Below are positions 16,936 to 24,421 of a stretch of DNA of 64,000 nucleotides, in pieces. The notes below the pieces were generated by a model that had not been told where the DNA came from, made no database searches, and saw nothing but the letters and a program-made list of their open reading frames with translations. How positions within the stretch are numbered: position 1 is the stretch's first letter; each line of letters starts with the position of its first letter. Origin of the DNA: Streptomyces marincola (lineage in GTDB: Bacteria > Actinomycetota > Actinomycetes > Streptomycetales > Streptomycetaceae); the NCBI RefSeq assembly GCF_020410765.1, contig NZ_CP084541.1:3600501-3664500 (forward strand). The letters are read 5' to 3'. The translations under genes and the position numbers were made by a program.

Positions 16936-16951
16936 GCAGCCCAGGTTAGTC

Positions 16952-16963
16952 CGCTCTAGAGCG
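16952..16963. promoter_or_regulatory. GntR operator 1
   Basis: The perfect 12-bp palindrome CGCTCTAGAGCG lies 16 bp upstream of the GntR start, placed to autorepress it. Confidence 0.7.
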
Positions 16964-17023
16964 TGCCGACAGTGGGCGCGAACGCAGGCTCCCATGGCTA
17001 GGTCGATCCAGATCGCCCTTGAC

Positions 17024-17035
17024 CGCTCTAGAGCG
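17024..17035. promoter_or_regulatory. GntR operator 2
   Basis: A second exact copy of CGCTCTAGAGCG lies 72 bp from the first, about 58 bp upstream of the SCO3933-family gene, placed to repress that transcript. Two identical sites between divergent genes strongly support a shared repressor. Confidence 0.7.
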
Positions 17036-17093
17036 ATCCATGTACAACTGGATCTGCCGCACCGTGCGGCCTCTGAAGCCAGGGAGTTCATTC

Positions 17094-17429
17094 ATGGCCA
17101 TGCATCCGATCCAGAAGGACATCACTCAGTCCTCGTTCCTGCTGGTGACTCCGGCGGCTCCGAAGGTGAAGGACCCGCAGACGGGGGAGATCGCGACTCA
17201 TCGTGAGACGGGGGAGACGCTGTACACGGTCGGTGTCGTCGAGATGCTGGCCGGGCGGGCGGACGTTCTGAAAATCACGGTTCCTGAGTCGGGCCTGTCG
17301 GACGGGCTGGCGCAGGGTGCGCCGGTTCGTCCGGTGGGGCTGGTCGCGCTTCCGTGGGCGCGGATCTTCAACGGTCAGCTCAGCGACGGGATCGCGTACC
17401 GCGCGGAATCCGTGGAGCCGGTCAAGTGA
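17094..17429 (+). CDS. SCO3933-family regulatory protein (Pra position)
   Basis: This 111-residue protein carries the family phrase VKDPQTGEIATHRETGETLYTVG with a beta-rich C-terminus, as in the SCO3933-type regulators found in AICEs. In pSAM2 the equivalent position is held by Pra, the activator of the replication genes, which KorSA represses. Here it is directly preceded by the GntR operator, so the same logic is likely. ATG 17094 is used; ATG 17100 is possible. Its stop overlaps the next start (GTGA). Confidence 0.75.
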   Translation: MAMHPIQKDITQSSFLLVTPAAPKVKDPQTGEIATHRETGETLYTVGVVEMLAGRADVLKITVPESGLSDGLAQGAPVRPVGLVALPWARIFNGQLSDGIAYRAESVEPVK

Positions 17430-17635
17430 GCGCCGCTTCCGAACGCGTCTACCCGGTCCCGCCGCTGGACGGTGACGCCGATCCGCGTTTCACGGTCGGC
17501 TTGCTGTTCGACGTGTGCCGCGTGATCGAACGGCACGGCTACCCGCCAGTGACCAGCGGTGGCGACCTGGTGGAACTTCAGTTGTCGCTGTTCCGGTTCC
17601 TGTACGGGCCGACTCCCGGAAGGGCCGAGATATGA
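17426..17635 (+). CDS. Small AICE protein between Pra-like and Tra genes
   Basis: This 69-residue protein starts at GTG 17426 overlapping the preceding stop, and its own stop overlaps the translocase start (ATGA). It is an acidic helical protein (LLFDVCRVIERHGYPPVTSG then DLVELQLSLFRFLYG). It matches small proteins conserved at this place in AICEs but has no known activity. The double overlap indicates coupled synthesis with the transfer protein. Confidence 0.65.
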   Translation: MSAASERVYPVPPLDGDADPRFTVGLLFDVCRVIERHGYPPVTSGGDLVELQLSLFRFLYGPTPGRAEI

Positions 17636-19014
17636 CCCCGGTGGAGATCGCGGGACTGGCCCCGGCGGTTGCCGGGGCGGTCCTCGCCGTCCTGGTCGTG
17701 TGGCTGCTGGTGTGGGTGGTGCGCTACGTGCGTGCGGATCGCTTGCTGCGGGCGAGCATGCGGCAGGCGGTGCGCGTCCGCTCGGGATGGCGTCGCCTTG
17801 CGCGGATGCAGGGCTTGACGGTGACGGACCGGACGCCGACTGTGCTGGCGCAGGTGGGCGCGGGCGTCAACGGCGGGCATGGCAAGCGGCCTGAGCCGCG
17901 CGTTGTGGTGCCGAAGATCCGCGTCCGGGCCGACCGGTTCGGCGTGGAGGTGCGGGCCCAGACGCTGCCCCGGGTCGGTCTGGCGGACTACCAGAAAGCG
18001 GCGCCCTACTTGGCGGACGCGTGGCGGTGCGCCCGGGTGTCGGTGCTGCCGGACGGGCCCGGAACGGTCCGCATTCGCGGGGTGCGGCATGATCCGCTGG
18101 CCGCTTCGACCGAGCATGTTCCCTCCGGGGAGGTGCCGGAGGTGGTCAGCCGGTGGGCCCTGGGGCTGGACGAGTACGCCTCCGAGGTGGTGGTGAGCCT
18201 GGCCGAAGTGCCCGGGGTGACCGTGGCCGGTCTGCCTGGCTTCGGTAAGACCTCGCTGATCAACAAGCTGATCTGCGACCTGGCGCCCTCGCCTGCGGTG
18301 CAGTTCGCGGTGGCGGACGGCAAGGCGTCAACGGCGGCGGAAGGCGATTACGCGGACGTGGCCGACCGGCTGTTCTCCTTCGTCGGTGACGACCTGGCGG
18401 CGGGCAACGAGCTGTTCAGTCGCATGGTGGAGCTGCGGCGGGCGCGTGCGGCGGCTATCCGCTCGGCGCTGGGTGTGCGGAACATGTGGCACTGCGGTCC
18501 GCGGGCGTCCTGGCCGTTGGTCGTGCTGATCATCGACGAAGCGCACACCTTCTTCCGCGAGCACAAGGGCAGCGACCCGGCGACGAAGAAGCTCGCCGCG
18601 CTCGCGGCGGAGAACGCCCGGCTCGTCGAAGACCTGGTGAAGAAGGGCCGGGCCGTGGGCATCCTCGTCATCCTGGCCACGCAGAAGGCGACCGGGGACG
18701 CGATTCCCACGTTCATCCGCGACGTGTGCCCGGTCGGGCTGAGCTTCGCACAGAAGACCATCGAGGCAGCCGTGGCCGCCCTCGGTGAGGACATCCGCAA
18801 CTGGCCGGACGCCAGCCCGGTCGCCTTGCAGGACCCCACCTATGTGGGCGTGGCCGTCATGACGGTGCAGGGGCGCGAGGGTTTCACCCGGGTCCGCACG
18901 CCGTACGTGGACGACGCCCACGCGGCCCGGATCGCCGCTGAGACCGCGCACCTCACACGCAACCCCTCCGCCCTGCTGACCGGGACAGCGGGCCACGGCG
19001 CGGAAGCCGCCTGA
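17632..19014 (+). CDS. FtsK/SpoIIIE-type conjugal DNA translocase (TraSA/TraB-like)
   Basis: This 460-residue protein has an N-terminal membrane segment (residues 9-30, GAVLAVLVVWLLVWVV) and an FtsK-like motor domain with Walker A GLPGFGKTS near residue 200 and Walker B LVVLIIDEAH near residue 300. Actinomycete AICEs and plasmids move double-stranded DNA between mycelia with a single protein of this kind. The length is near that of TraSA. No separate relaxase is needed in this system. The start overlaps the preceding stop. Confidence 0.9.
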   Translation: MTPVEIAGLAPAVAGAVLAVLVVWLLVWVVRYVRADRLLRASMRQAVRVRSGWRRLARMQGLTVTDRTPTVLAQVGAGVNGGHGKRPEPRVVVPKIRVRADRFGVEVRAQTLPRVGLADYQKAAPYLADAWRCARVSVLPDGPGTVRIRGVRHDPLAASTEHVPSGEVPEVVSRWALGLDEYASEVVVSLAEVPGVTVAGLPGFGKTSLINKLICDLAPSPAVQFAVADGKASTAAEGDYADVADRLFSFVGDDLAAGNELFSRMVELRRARAAAIRSALGVRNMWHCGPRASWPLVVLIIDEAHTFFREHKGSDPATKKLAALAAENARLVEDLVKKGRAVGILVILATQKATGDAIPTFIRDVCPVGLSFAQKTIEAAVAALGEDIRNWPDASPVALQDPTYVGVAVMTVQGREGFTRVRTPYVDDAHAARIAAETAHLTRNPSALLTGTAGHGAEAA

Positions 19015-19053
19015 ACCTGACCGCCTCGACGACAGGAAGGAGGTGAAACCCTC

Positions 19054-19722
19054 ATGGCACACGACCGGATGACACAACGCGTCGTCACCGTGGTCATGGC
19101 CCTGATCGCCGCTCTGGCGTTCGTGTTCTCCTTCGGGAATGTCTGGGCACTGGCGCTTCGCCTTGGCGTGCCCCGACCGATTGCCCCGCTGATCGCCCCC
19201 ATGGTGGACCTGTCGGTCCTCGGGCTCCTGGTCGGCCTGCGCGCATTGTCCCTGCGCGGTGTGCCGGCCTCCGAACTGAAGGGGGCTACCCGGCTCATGC
19301 ACTTGTCCGGGCTGCTGACCCTGGCGCTCAACGTCGCTGAACCCGTCCTGACCGGGCACTACGGCCGCGCCGCACTGGACGCGGTCGCCCCGATCCTCCT
19401 GCTCGGATGGGGACAGGTCGGCCCGCAACTCCTTCGCCACTTCCACACCGCAACGGAAGCCGTTCCGGAACCGGGCCCGGCGCCGCGACCGGCCCTCGAA
19501 CCGGACCCGGCCTCGCCCGCCATGCCCGACGTTCCGGTCAACGAGCCGCCACCCGTTCCCCAGTCTCCGGCCGTGCCGGGCCCGCTGCTGGCGGCGGCCC
19601 GCCGCATAGCCGAGACCCACCGGGCCGAACACGGCGAACCGATCACCCCCGCGCAACTCGCCGCACGACTGGGCGTCGCCCTGCCCGTCGCCCTCGCCGC
19701 GCACGCCCGGCTCTCCGCCTGA
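19054..19722 (+). CDS. SpdB-like spread protein (DUF2637)
   Basis: This 222-residue protein has four hydrophobic segments in residues 8-135, matching the DUF2637 domain of SpdB proteins that help an element spread between hyphal compartments. A Pro-rich linker (residues 142-183) leads to a C-terminal helical domain (TPAQLAARLGVALPVAL) that looks like a DNA-binding helix-turn-helix. It starts 39 bp after the translocase, with GGAAGGAGG as ribosome site, and belongs to the same transfer operon. Confidence 0.82.
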   Translation: MAHDRMTQRVVTVVMALIAALAFVFSFGNVWALALRLGVPRPIAPLIAPMVDLSVLGLLVGLRALSLRGVPASELKGATRLMHLSGLLTLALNVAEPVLTGHYGRAALDAVAPILLLGWGQVGPQLLRHFHTATEAVPEPGPAPRPALEPDPASPAMPDVPVNEPPPVPQSPAVPGPLLAAARRIAETHRAEHGEPITPAQLAARLGVALPVALAAHARLSA

Positions 19723-19771
19723 GCCGCCGGCCGACCCGTCCGCTCGGACCCAAGCACTCGAACGCCAAAGC

Positions 19772-19819
19772 CCCGGCCCGGAACGTCTGTTGCCTGCAAG
19801 CTCGCCGTCCCGGGCCGGG
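19772..19819. terminator. Hairpin between spdB-like and rep genes
   Basis: CCCGGCCCGG (19772-19781) and CCGGGCCGGG (19810-19819) form a perfect 10-bp stem in the 129-bp gap, consistent with separation of transfer and replication-integration transcripts. Confidence 0.5.
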
Positions 19820-19851
19820 TGCCCTACCGATCCATCGGAGGACACCCCAGC

Positions 19852-21285
19852 ATGACACCCCAGACCATTCCGCAGCACCTCACCAGCCCCGCGATACGGG
19901 ACCTGGTGGAGCTGGCCGGTCTCGACGACTTCGACCGAGTACGGGCACAGGTCACCAGCGTGTCCGGCTGCACCCGCCCCGTGCAGCTCGTCGGCCAGAG
20001 CAGCACCGTGGACGGAACGACCGGCGAAGTCCTGCACACCTTCGACACCGCCGACGAACCGACCGGCCGCCTCCTGGTCCCCTGCGGCAACCGCCGCTCC
20101 TCCCGCTGCCCCTCCTGCTCACGCCGCTACGCCGCAGACACCTTCCACCTGATCCGCGCCGGGCTGACCGGCGGCAAGAACGTTCCGGACAGCGTGCGCA
20201 CCCACCCGCGCGTGTTCGCCACGCTCACCGCGCCCTCGTTCGGCCCGGTCCACACCCGCCCCACCACGCCCACCGGGCGGCGACTGCCCTGCCGCTGCGG
20301 CGCATGGCACGGCACGGACGCCCCGGTCCTGGGAACTCCCGTGGCCCCGGCCACCTACGACTACGCGGGCGCCGTGCTGTGGAACGCCCACGCCTCCGCG
20401 CTGTGGGCCCGCTTCACCACCTACCTGCGCCGCGAAGTCGCCGCACTGCTCGACATGACACAAAAGGCGTTGAAGGCGGTCCTGCGGGTGTCCTTCGCCA
20501 AGGTCGCTGAGTACCAGCGGCGGGGCATGGTCCACTTCCATGCCGTGATCCGCTTCGACGGTCCCGAGGGTTGCGACGCAGCGCCCCCGGGTTACGCCAC
20601 TGCGGATGTGCTGGCGCGCGCCGTACGGCAAGCCGCGCGCCGCGTCGAGCTGACCATCTCGTCCGACGCGGTGGGCGAACGGACTCTCCGGTGGGGCAGC
20701 CAACTGGACGTCCGCGAGATCGCGGGCTTCGGCGACGGGGCGGAACTCACGGACAAGGCGGTTGCTGCCTACGTCGCCAAGTACGCGACGAAGGGCGCCG
20801 AATCCGCCGGGACCATCGACTACCCGCTGCACTGCTCGGCCTGCGACGGACGCGGACAGCGGGCGGGCAACGCCTGCCGGCCGTGTGAGGGCACCGGCCT
20901 GAGCCGCCCGGTCACCTCGCTGCCCGTCGTGGAACACGCGCGCCAGATGATCCGGACGTGCTGGGAGCTGGGACGGCTGCCGGACTTCGCGGGCCTCAAG
21001 CTCTGGAAGTGGGCGCACATGCTCGGCTTCCGGGGCCACTTCTCAACCAAGTCCCGCCGCTACTCCACCACGCTCGGGGCCTTGCGCGACGTACGCCGCG
21101 CCTGGCGCCGCGAGCAAGCGCACGAGCGGCTGGGCCTGGATGCCGGTGGGGGCACGCTTGTCGTCGAGTCCTCCATGGCCTACCTGGGCACCGGCTACCG
21201 ACCGGGTGAGGAACTGCTTGCGGCCACCGTGCGGCACGAACGGAACCTCGTCCGGCTGTTCGCGGAGGGTGGTGCGGACCGATGA
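19852..21285 (+). CDS. RepSA-like replication initiator
   Basis: This 477-residue protein resembles RepSA, the rolling-circle initiator of pSAM2-type AICEs. A His-hydrophobic-His motif is seen in GMVHFHAVIRFDGP near residue 227, and a Tyr/Lys motif in AYVAKYATKG near residue 307. Cys clusters occur near residues 78-88 (CGNRRSSRCPSC) and 325-346 (CSACDGRG, CRPCEGTG), suggesting zinc sites. It nicks a double-strand origin to replicate the excised element. It forms an operon with xis and int, with a 4-bp overlap to xis. Confidence 0.88.
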   Translation: MTPQTIPQHLTSPAIRDLVELAGLDDFDRVRAQVTSVSGCTRPVQLVGQSSTVDGTTGEVLHTFDTADEPTGRLLVPCGNRRSSRCPSCSRRYAADTFHLIRAGLTGGKNVPDSVRTHPRVFATLTAPSFGPVHTRPTTPTGRRLPCRCGAWHGTDAPVLGTPVAPATYDYAGAVLWNAHASALWARFTTYLRREVAALLDMTQKALKAVLRVSFAKVAEYQRRGMVHFHAVIRFDGPEGCDAAPPGYATADVLARAVRQAARRVELTISSDAVGERTLRWGSQLDVREIAGFGDGAELTDKAVAAYVAKYATKGAESAGTIDYPLHCSACDGRGQRAGNACRPCEGTGLSRPVTSLPVVEHARQMIRTCWELGRLPDFAGLKLWKWAHMLGFRGHFSTKSRRYSTTLGALRDVRRAWRREQAHERLGLDAGGGTLVVESSMAYLGTGYRPGEELLAATVRHERNLVRLFAEGGADR

Positions 21286-21494
21286 GGGACCGCTACCTGA
21301 GCGTGGACCAGGTGGCGGAAGTGCTGGGCACCACCGCGCGCTTCCCCCGGCGGCTGATCGCGGAACGGCGGATCACGTTCGTCAAGGTCGGTCGGCACGT
21401 CCGCATACCCGAAAGCGCGCTCACCGCGTTCGTGGAGGCCAACACCGTCCGGCCGGTGCAGCGGCGCCGGTCCCGCTTCGGGAAGGTGGCCTGA
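21282..21494 (+). CDS. xis: Excisionase (Xis), MerR-like HTH
   Basis: This 70-residue protein has the excisionase helix-turn-helix (YLSVDQVAEVLGTTARFPRR) and wing (RITFVKVGRHVRIPESALTAF). It directs the integrase toward excision. The ATGA overlap with rep and the 1-bp gap to int match the rep-xis-int order of pSAM2. Confidence 0.9.
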   Translation: MRDRYLSVDQVAEVLGTTARFPRRLIAERRITFVKVGRHVRIPESALTAFVEANTVRPVQRRRSRFGKVA

Positions 21495-21495
21495 G

Positions 21496-22665
21496 ATGGC
21501 GAACGCCAAGGGCAGGCGCCGCCGGTTCGGTGCCGTTCGCAAGCTGCCGTCCGGCCGCTGGCAGGCTCGCTATCCGGGACCTGACGGGGTCATGCGCCCG
21601 GCGGACCGCACCTTCGAGACCAGCGGTGACGCGGATGACTGGCTGGCTGAGAAGAAGACGGAGATGCGGCGCGGGGAGTGGCAGGACCCCGATGCCGGAG
21701 CGGTCAACTTCGCGGAGTACGCCGTTCAGTGGGTTGATGAGCGGGACTTGGCGGCGACGACGGAGGAACTGTACCAGCGGCTTCTGCGGCTGCATGTGCT
21801 GCCGCACTTCGGCGGGCTCGACCTGGACGAGATCACCGCGCCCCGGGTGCGGACCTGGCGGGCGGAGCTGCTGAAGAAGACGGGCGCGACGACGGTGGCC
21901 AAGTCCTACCGGCTTCTCAAAGCCATCATGGAGACGGCGACGGATGATGAGCTGATCCGCCGCAATCCGTGCCGGATCAGGGGCGCGGGCAAGGAGTCCG
22001 CGGCTGAGCGGCCGGTGGCCACCGTCGAGCAGGTGGACGCGCTGGCCGACGCGATGGGCCCGCGCTGGCGGCTCATGGTCTACCTCGCCGCGTACGGCCC
22101 GCTCCGGCCCGAGGAACAGGCCGAGATGCGGCGGCCGGATGTGGACCTGGACGCCGTGGGCGTGTGGGTGCGGCGGGCCGCTCCGGAGCTGACCACCGGG
22201 CGGCGGGTCGTCGGCGACACCAAGTCGGACGCGGGGAGGCGGTTCGTCGTGCTGCCGGCGTTCATGGAGAGGGACCTGCGGCGGCACCTCGACTGGTACG
22301 CGGAGAAGAAGCCGGATGGCCTGCTGTTCGTGGGGGAGAAGGGCAAGCCGTTCCGGCGGTCCACCTTCGGACGGAAGTGGCGCAAGGCTCGGGCCAGGGT
22401 GGGCATGCCGGACGACTTCCGGTTCTACGACCTGCGGCACACCGGGCACACCCTCTCTACGCAGAGTGGTGCCACGCTCAAAGACACGATGGTCCGCGCG
22501 GGCCAGTCCTCGGAGAAGGCGGCCATGATCTATCAGCACTCCAACCGCGAGCGTCAGCGGGAGGTGGCCGAAGGTATCGATGCCCGGGTGCGGGCGCAGC
22601 GTGAAGCCGCTGACAGGAAGCGCGGCGACGGAGCATCTGGCACGGATCTGGCACGCGGCTCATAA
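21496..22665 (+). CDS. int: AICE tyrosine site-specific integrase
   Basis: This 389-residue recombinase has an N-terminal arm-binding region, a SAM-like core-binding domain (TTEELYQRLLRLHVLPHF), and the catalytic domain with Arg in GPLRPEEQ, the DLRHTGHT box and the nucleophile Tyr in MIYQHSNRERQ. It integrates the element into the 3' half of the adjacent tRNA-Gly. The C-terminal codons overlap the arm-type repeats at 22639-22655. The gene is complete, unlike the relic at 9051. Confidence 0.93.
   Translation: MANAKGRRRRFGAVRKLPSGRWQARYPGPDGVMRPADRTFETSGDADDWLAEKKTEMRRGEWQDPDAGAVNFAEYAVQWVDERDLAATTEELYQRLLRLHVLPHFGGLDLDEITAPRVRTWRAELLKKTGATTVAKSYRLLKAIMETATDDELIRRNPCRIRGAGKESAAERPVATVEQVDALADAMGPRWRLMVYLAAYGPLRPEEQAEMRRPDVDLDAVGVWVRRAAPELTTGRRVVGDTKSDAGRRFVVLPAFMERDLRRHLDWYAEKKPDGLLFVGEKGKPFRRSTFGRKWRKARARVGMPDDFRFYDLRHTGHTLSTQSGATLKDTMVRAGQSSEKAAMIYQHSNRERQREVAEGIDARVRAQREAADRKRGDGASGTDLARGS
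22639..22655. repeat. Arm-type integrase-binding repeats, proximal end
   Basis: GGCACG at 22639 and 22650 are spaced by 11 bp, inside the last codons of int and 73 bp from the att core. The same pair is found near each other att copy. Confidence 0.55.
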
Positions 22666-22683
22666 ATTGGTCTGGACAACACG

Positions 22684-22723
22684 AAGGCCCGGGTCGGAGA
22701 GACTGCCTCTGACCTGGGCCTTT
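22684..22723. terminator. Terminator after int
   Basis: AAGGCCCGGGTC and GACCTGGGCCTT form a 12-bp stem with one mismatch, followed by TT. It lies 18 bp after int and separates it from the opposing tRNA gene. Confidence 0.7.
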
Positions 22724-22727
22724 GCCG

Positions 22728-22772
22728 TTGGAGCGGGCGACGAGAATCGAACTCGCGCTCTGAGCTTGGGAA
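22728..22772. repeat. att core at the tRNA-Gly end of the AICE
   Basis: The core is identical over 45 bp to 11385-11429. Outside the core toward int, homology continues for another 65 bp at about 93 percent identity by eye. Confidence 0.9.
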
Positions 22773-22802
22773 GCTCATGTTCTACCATTAAACTACGCCC
22801 GC
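22729..22802 (-). tRNA. tRNA-Gly (anticodon CCC), AICE attachment site
   Basis: A full cloverleaf can be drawn on the minus strand: acceptor stem GCGGGCG/CGCCCGC, D arm with GTTTAATGGTAGAAC, anticodon stem TGAGC/GCTCA with loop TTCCCAA (anticodon CCC), T arm GCGAG-TTCGATT-CTCGT, discriminator T and an encoded CCA. The 45-bp att core begins in the anticodon loop, so the integrated element supplies the 3' half and restores the gene. Confidence 0.95.
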
Positions 22803-22945
22803 CTGACCCGTCCTGCGGGCGGGTCGTGGGTCTTACCCTACCGCATCTTCCTCGGTGCCGTGTACGTCGGAGTGGCGGCGTGGTGGGTGTCGGTCGGGTC
22901 TCCTAGGGTGGCGTTCGCCGTCGTCAAGTCGCCTGGGAGAGGTGA

Positions 22946-23194
22946 GTGTTGCAGACCAACACCGTTGTGCGTTGCGCCGAGGGGCATGTGTTCGCCGCGG
23001 CCCGGTTCCCGCTTCAGCAGCTGGGGCGGGACCGGATCGGGCCGGGGCGGTTGTTGCGGTGTCCGCGGTGCGCGCGGTTGCGGAGCGCGGTGCCGGTCGG
23101 GGGCGGGTCAGATGCGGGTCCGGTGGAAGTTGAGGTAGGAGCGGGAGGGGGTGGGACCCCGCTGCCCCTGGTAGCGGGACCCGGTACGGGTTGA
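22946..23194 (+). CDS. Small zinc-ribbon-like conserved protein
   Basis: This 82-residue protein starts at GTG 22946 after GGGAGAGGTGA. It has Cys10 with a following His (CAEGHVFAA) and a CPRC pair near residues 39-42, a likely zinc ribbon. The last third is low-complexity Gly/Val. Its 3' end overlaps the 3' end of dcd by 87 bp in convergent orientation. The function is unknown; the C-terminal boundary is the weakest part. Confidence 0.55.
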   Translation: MLQTNTVVRCAEGHVFAAARFPLQQLGRDRIGPGRLLRCPRCARLRSAVPVGGGSDAGPVEVEVGAGGGGTPLPLVAGPGTG

Positions 23195-23683
23195 GCCGTA
23201 GGGGTGCTCGGCCGGGGAGGAGAGGCGGAACATGCAGAGCTGCCCGATCTTCATCCCCGGCCAGAGCTTGATGGGCAGGGTGGCCACGTTCGACAGTTCG
23301 AGGGTGACGTGGCCGGAGAAGCCCGGGTCGATGAAGCCGGCCGTCGAGTGGGTGAGCAGCCCGAGGCGGCCCAGGGAGCTCTTGCCCTCCAGGCGCGAGG
23401 CCACGTCGTCGGGGAGGGTGACCGTTTCGTAGGTCGAGGCCAGGACGAACTCGCCGGGGTGCAGGATGAACGGCTCCTCGCCCGGCGGCTCGATCACGCG
23501 GGTGAGGTCGGGCTGTTCCGTGGCCGGGTCGATGTGCGGGTAGCGGTGGTTCTCGAAGACCCGGAAGTAGCGGTCCAGCCGCACGTCGATGCTCGACGGC
23601 TGGACCATCGTCGGGTCGTACGGGTCGATCCGCACGCGGCCGGTGTCGATTTCCGTACGGATGTCCTTGTCTGACAGAAGCAC
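23108..23683 (-). CDS. dcd: dCTP deaminase
   Basis: This 191-residue enzyme deaminates dCTP to dUTP for thymidylate synthesis. The signature region LEGKSSLGRLGLLTHSTAGF (residues 102-121) includes the catalytic segment, and FIDPGFSGHVTLELSN follows. The length equals that of actinobacterial Dcd proteins. It lies next to the tRNA-Gly attachment site on the core side of the chromosome. Confidence 0.95.
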   Translation of the reverse strand: MLLSDKDIRTEIDTGRVRIDPYDPTMVQPSSIDVRLDRYFRVFENHRYPHIDPATEQPDLTRVIEPPGEEPFILHPGEFVLASTYETVTLPDDVASRLEGKSSLGRLGLLTHSTAGFIDPGFSGHVTLELSNVATLPIKLWPGMKIGQLCMFRLSSPAEHPYGSTRTGSRYQGQRGPTPSRSYLNFHRTRI

Positions 23684-23717
23684 GCCCCGAGGTTAATACC
23701 TTCCGCGCGCGGGGCGG

Positions 23718-24419
23718 CTACAGCGTCCCCAGCTTGACCAGCATCAGCAGGGCGAGCAGCTGGATCGTCGAGGAGGCCAGGGCGCGGGGCCAGGCGATCT
23801 CGTGCGAGCGGCTGACCATCAGCGTGAACAGGAAGCCGGCGTAGAGCCAGGTCACCCAGCCGACGATCTGGACGACGGGGTTCGCGCCGCCGAGGAAGAT
23901 GGCGAGGGCGAGCCGGGGCACGTCGGTCAGGGTCATGATCAGCATGGCGAGCCCCGCGGTGGGCGCCCAGATGCCGTTGCCGCCGAACTGCCTGGCCAGG
24001 TTGTGCGTGACGGTGCTCAGCACGAGGGCGCCGAGGACCATCGCGGCCCCGGTGACCAGCAGGTAGGGCGCGACGGTCGAGGCGGTGGTCTCAAGGATCG
24101 ACTCGCGGGCCTCGTCGAGCCCGAAGACCGCCACCAGGCCGTAGAGGAACGTGACGATCAGCGCCGGCCACCAGACCGCGTAGTCCCGCATGTGCCAGAA
24201 GGTGCGGTCGGGCCGGAAGAGGATTCCGGTCAGCAGCTCCTGCCAGCGCAGCGGCGGGGGCGGCGGCGGTGCCGCGGGTTCCGGCCGGGGCTGGGGCGCG
24301 GTCGTGTACGGGTCGTACGGGGCGCCGTACGAGGGGTCCTGCGGGTACGGCTGCGGGGCGCCGGCGTAGGGCGCCGGCGCTGGGGGGTGCCCGTCGCGCC
24401 TTCTTCTGAATACGGCCAC
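23718..24419 (-). CDS. Yip1-domain integral membrane protein
   Basis: This 233-residue protein has a Pro/Tyr-rich cytosolic N-terminus (residues 8-60), then five hydrophobic segments of the Yip1/YIF1 type starting with WQELLTGILFRPDRTFWHM. Such proteins are widespread in Streptomyces with unknown function. GTG 24419 lies 2 bp past the stop of the Fe-S oxidoreductase gene upstream, so the two are translated as a unit. Confidence 0.75.
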   Translation of the reverse strand: MAVFRRRRDGHPPAPAPYAGAPQPYPQDPSYGAPYDPYTTAPQPRPEPAAPPPPPPLRWQELLTGILFRPDRTFWHMRDYAVWWPALIVTFLYGLVAVFGLDEARESILETTASTVAPYLLVTGAAMVLGALVLSTVTHNLARQFGGNGIWAPTAGLAMLIMTLTDVPRLALAIFLGGANPVVQIVGWVTWLYAGFLFTLMVSRSHEIAWPRALASSTIQLLALLMLVKLGTL

Positions 24420-24421
24420 GC

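Larger units (their letters stand above)
11385..22772. mobile_element. pSAM2-type integrative conjugative element (AICE)
   Basis: The element is bounded by a 45-bp direct repeat of the tRNA-Gly 3' part (11385-11429 and 22728-22772), giving an excised size near 11.3 kb. It contains a full AICE set: tyrosine integrase and excisionase next to the tRNA, a replication initiator, an SpdB-like membrane protein, an FtsK/TraB-like DNA translocase, a GntR (KorSA-like) repressor with paired operators, an SCO3933-family regulator and a Nudix/XRE pair. No core component is visibly broken, so it may be functional. Confidence 0.9.
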
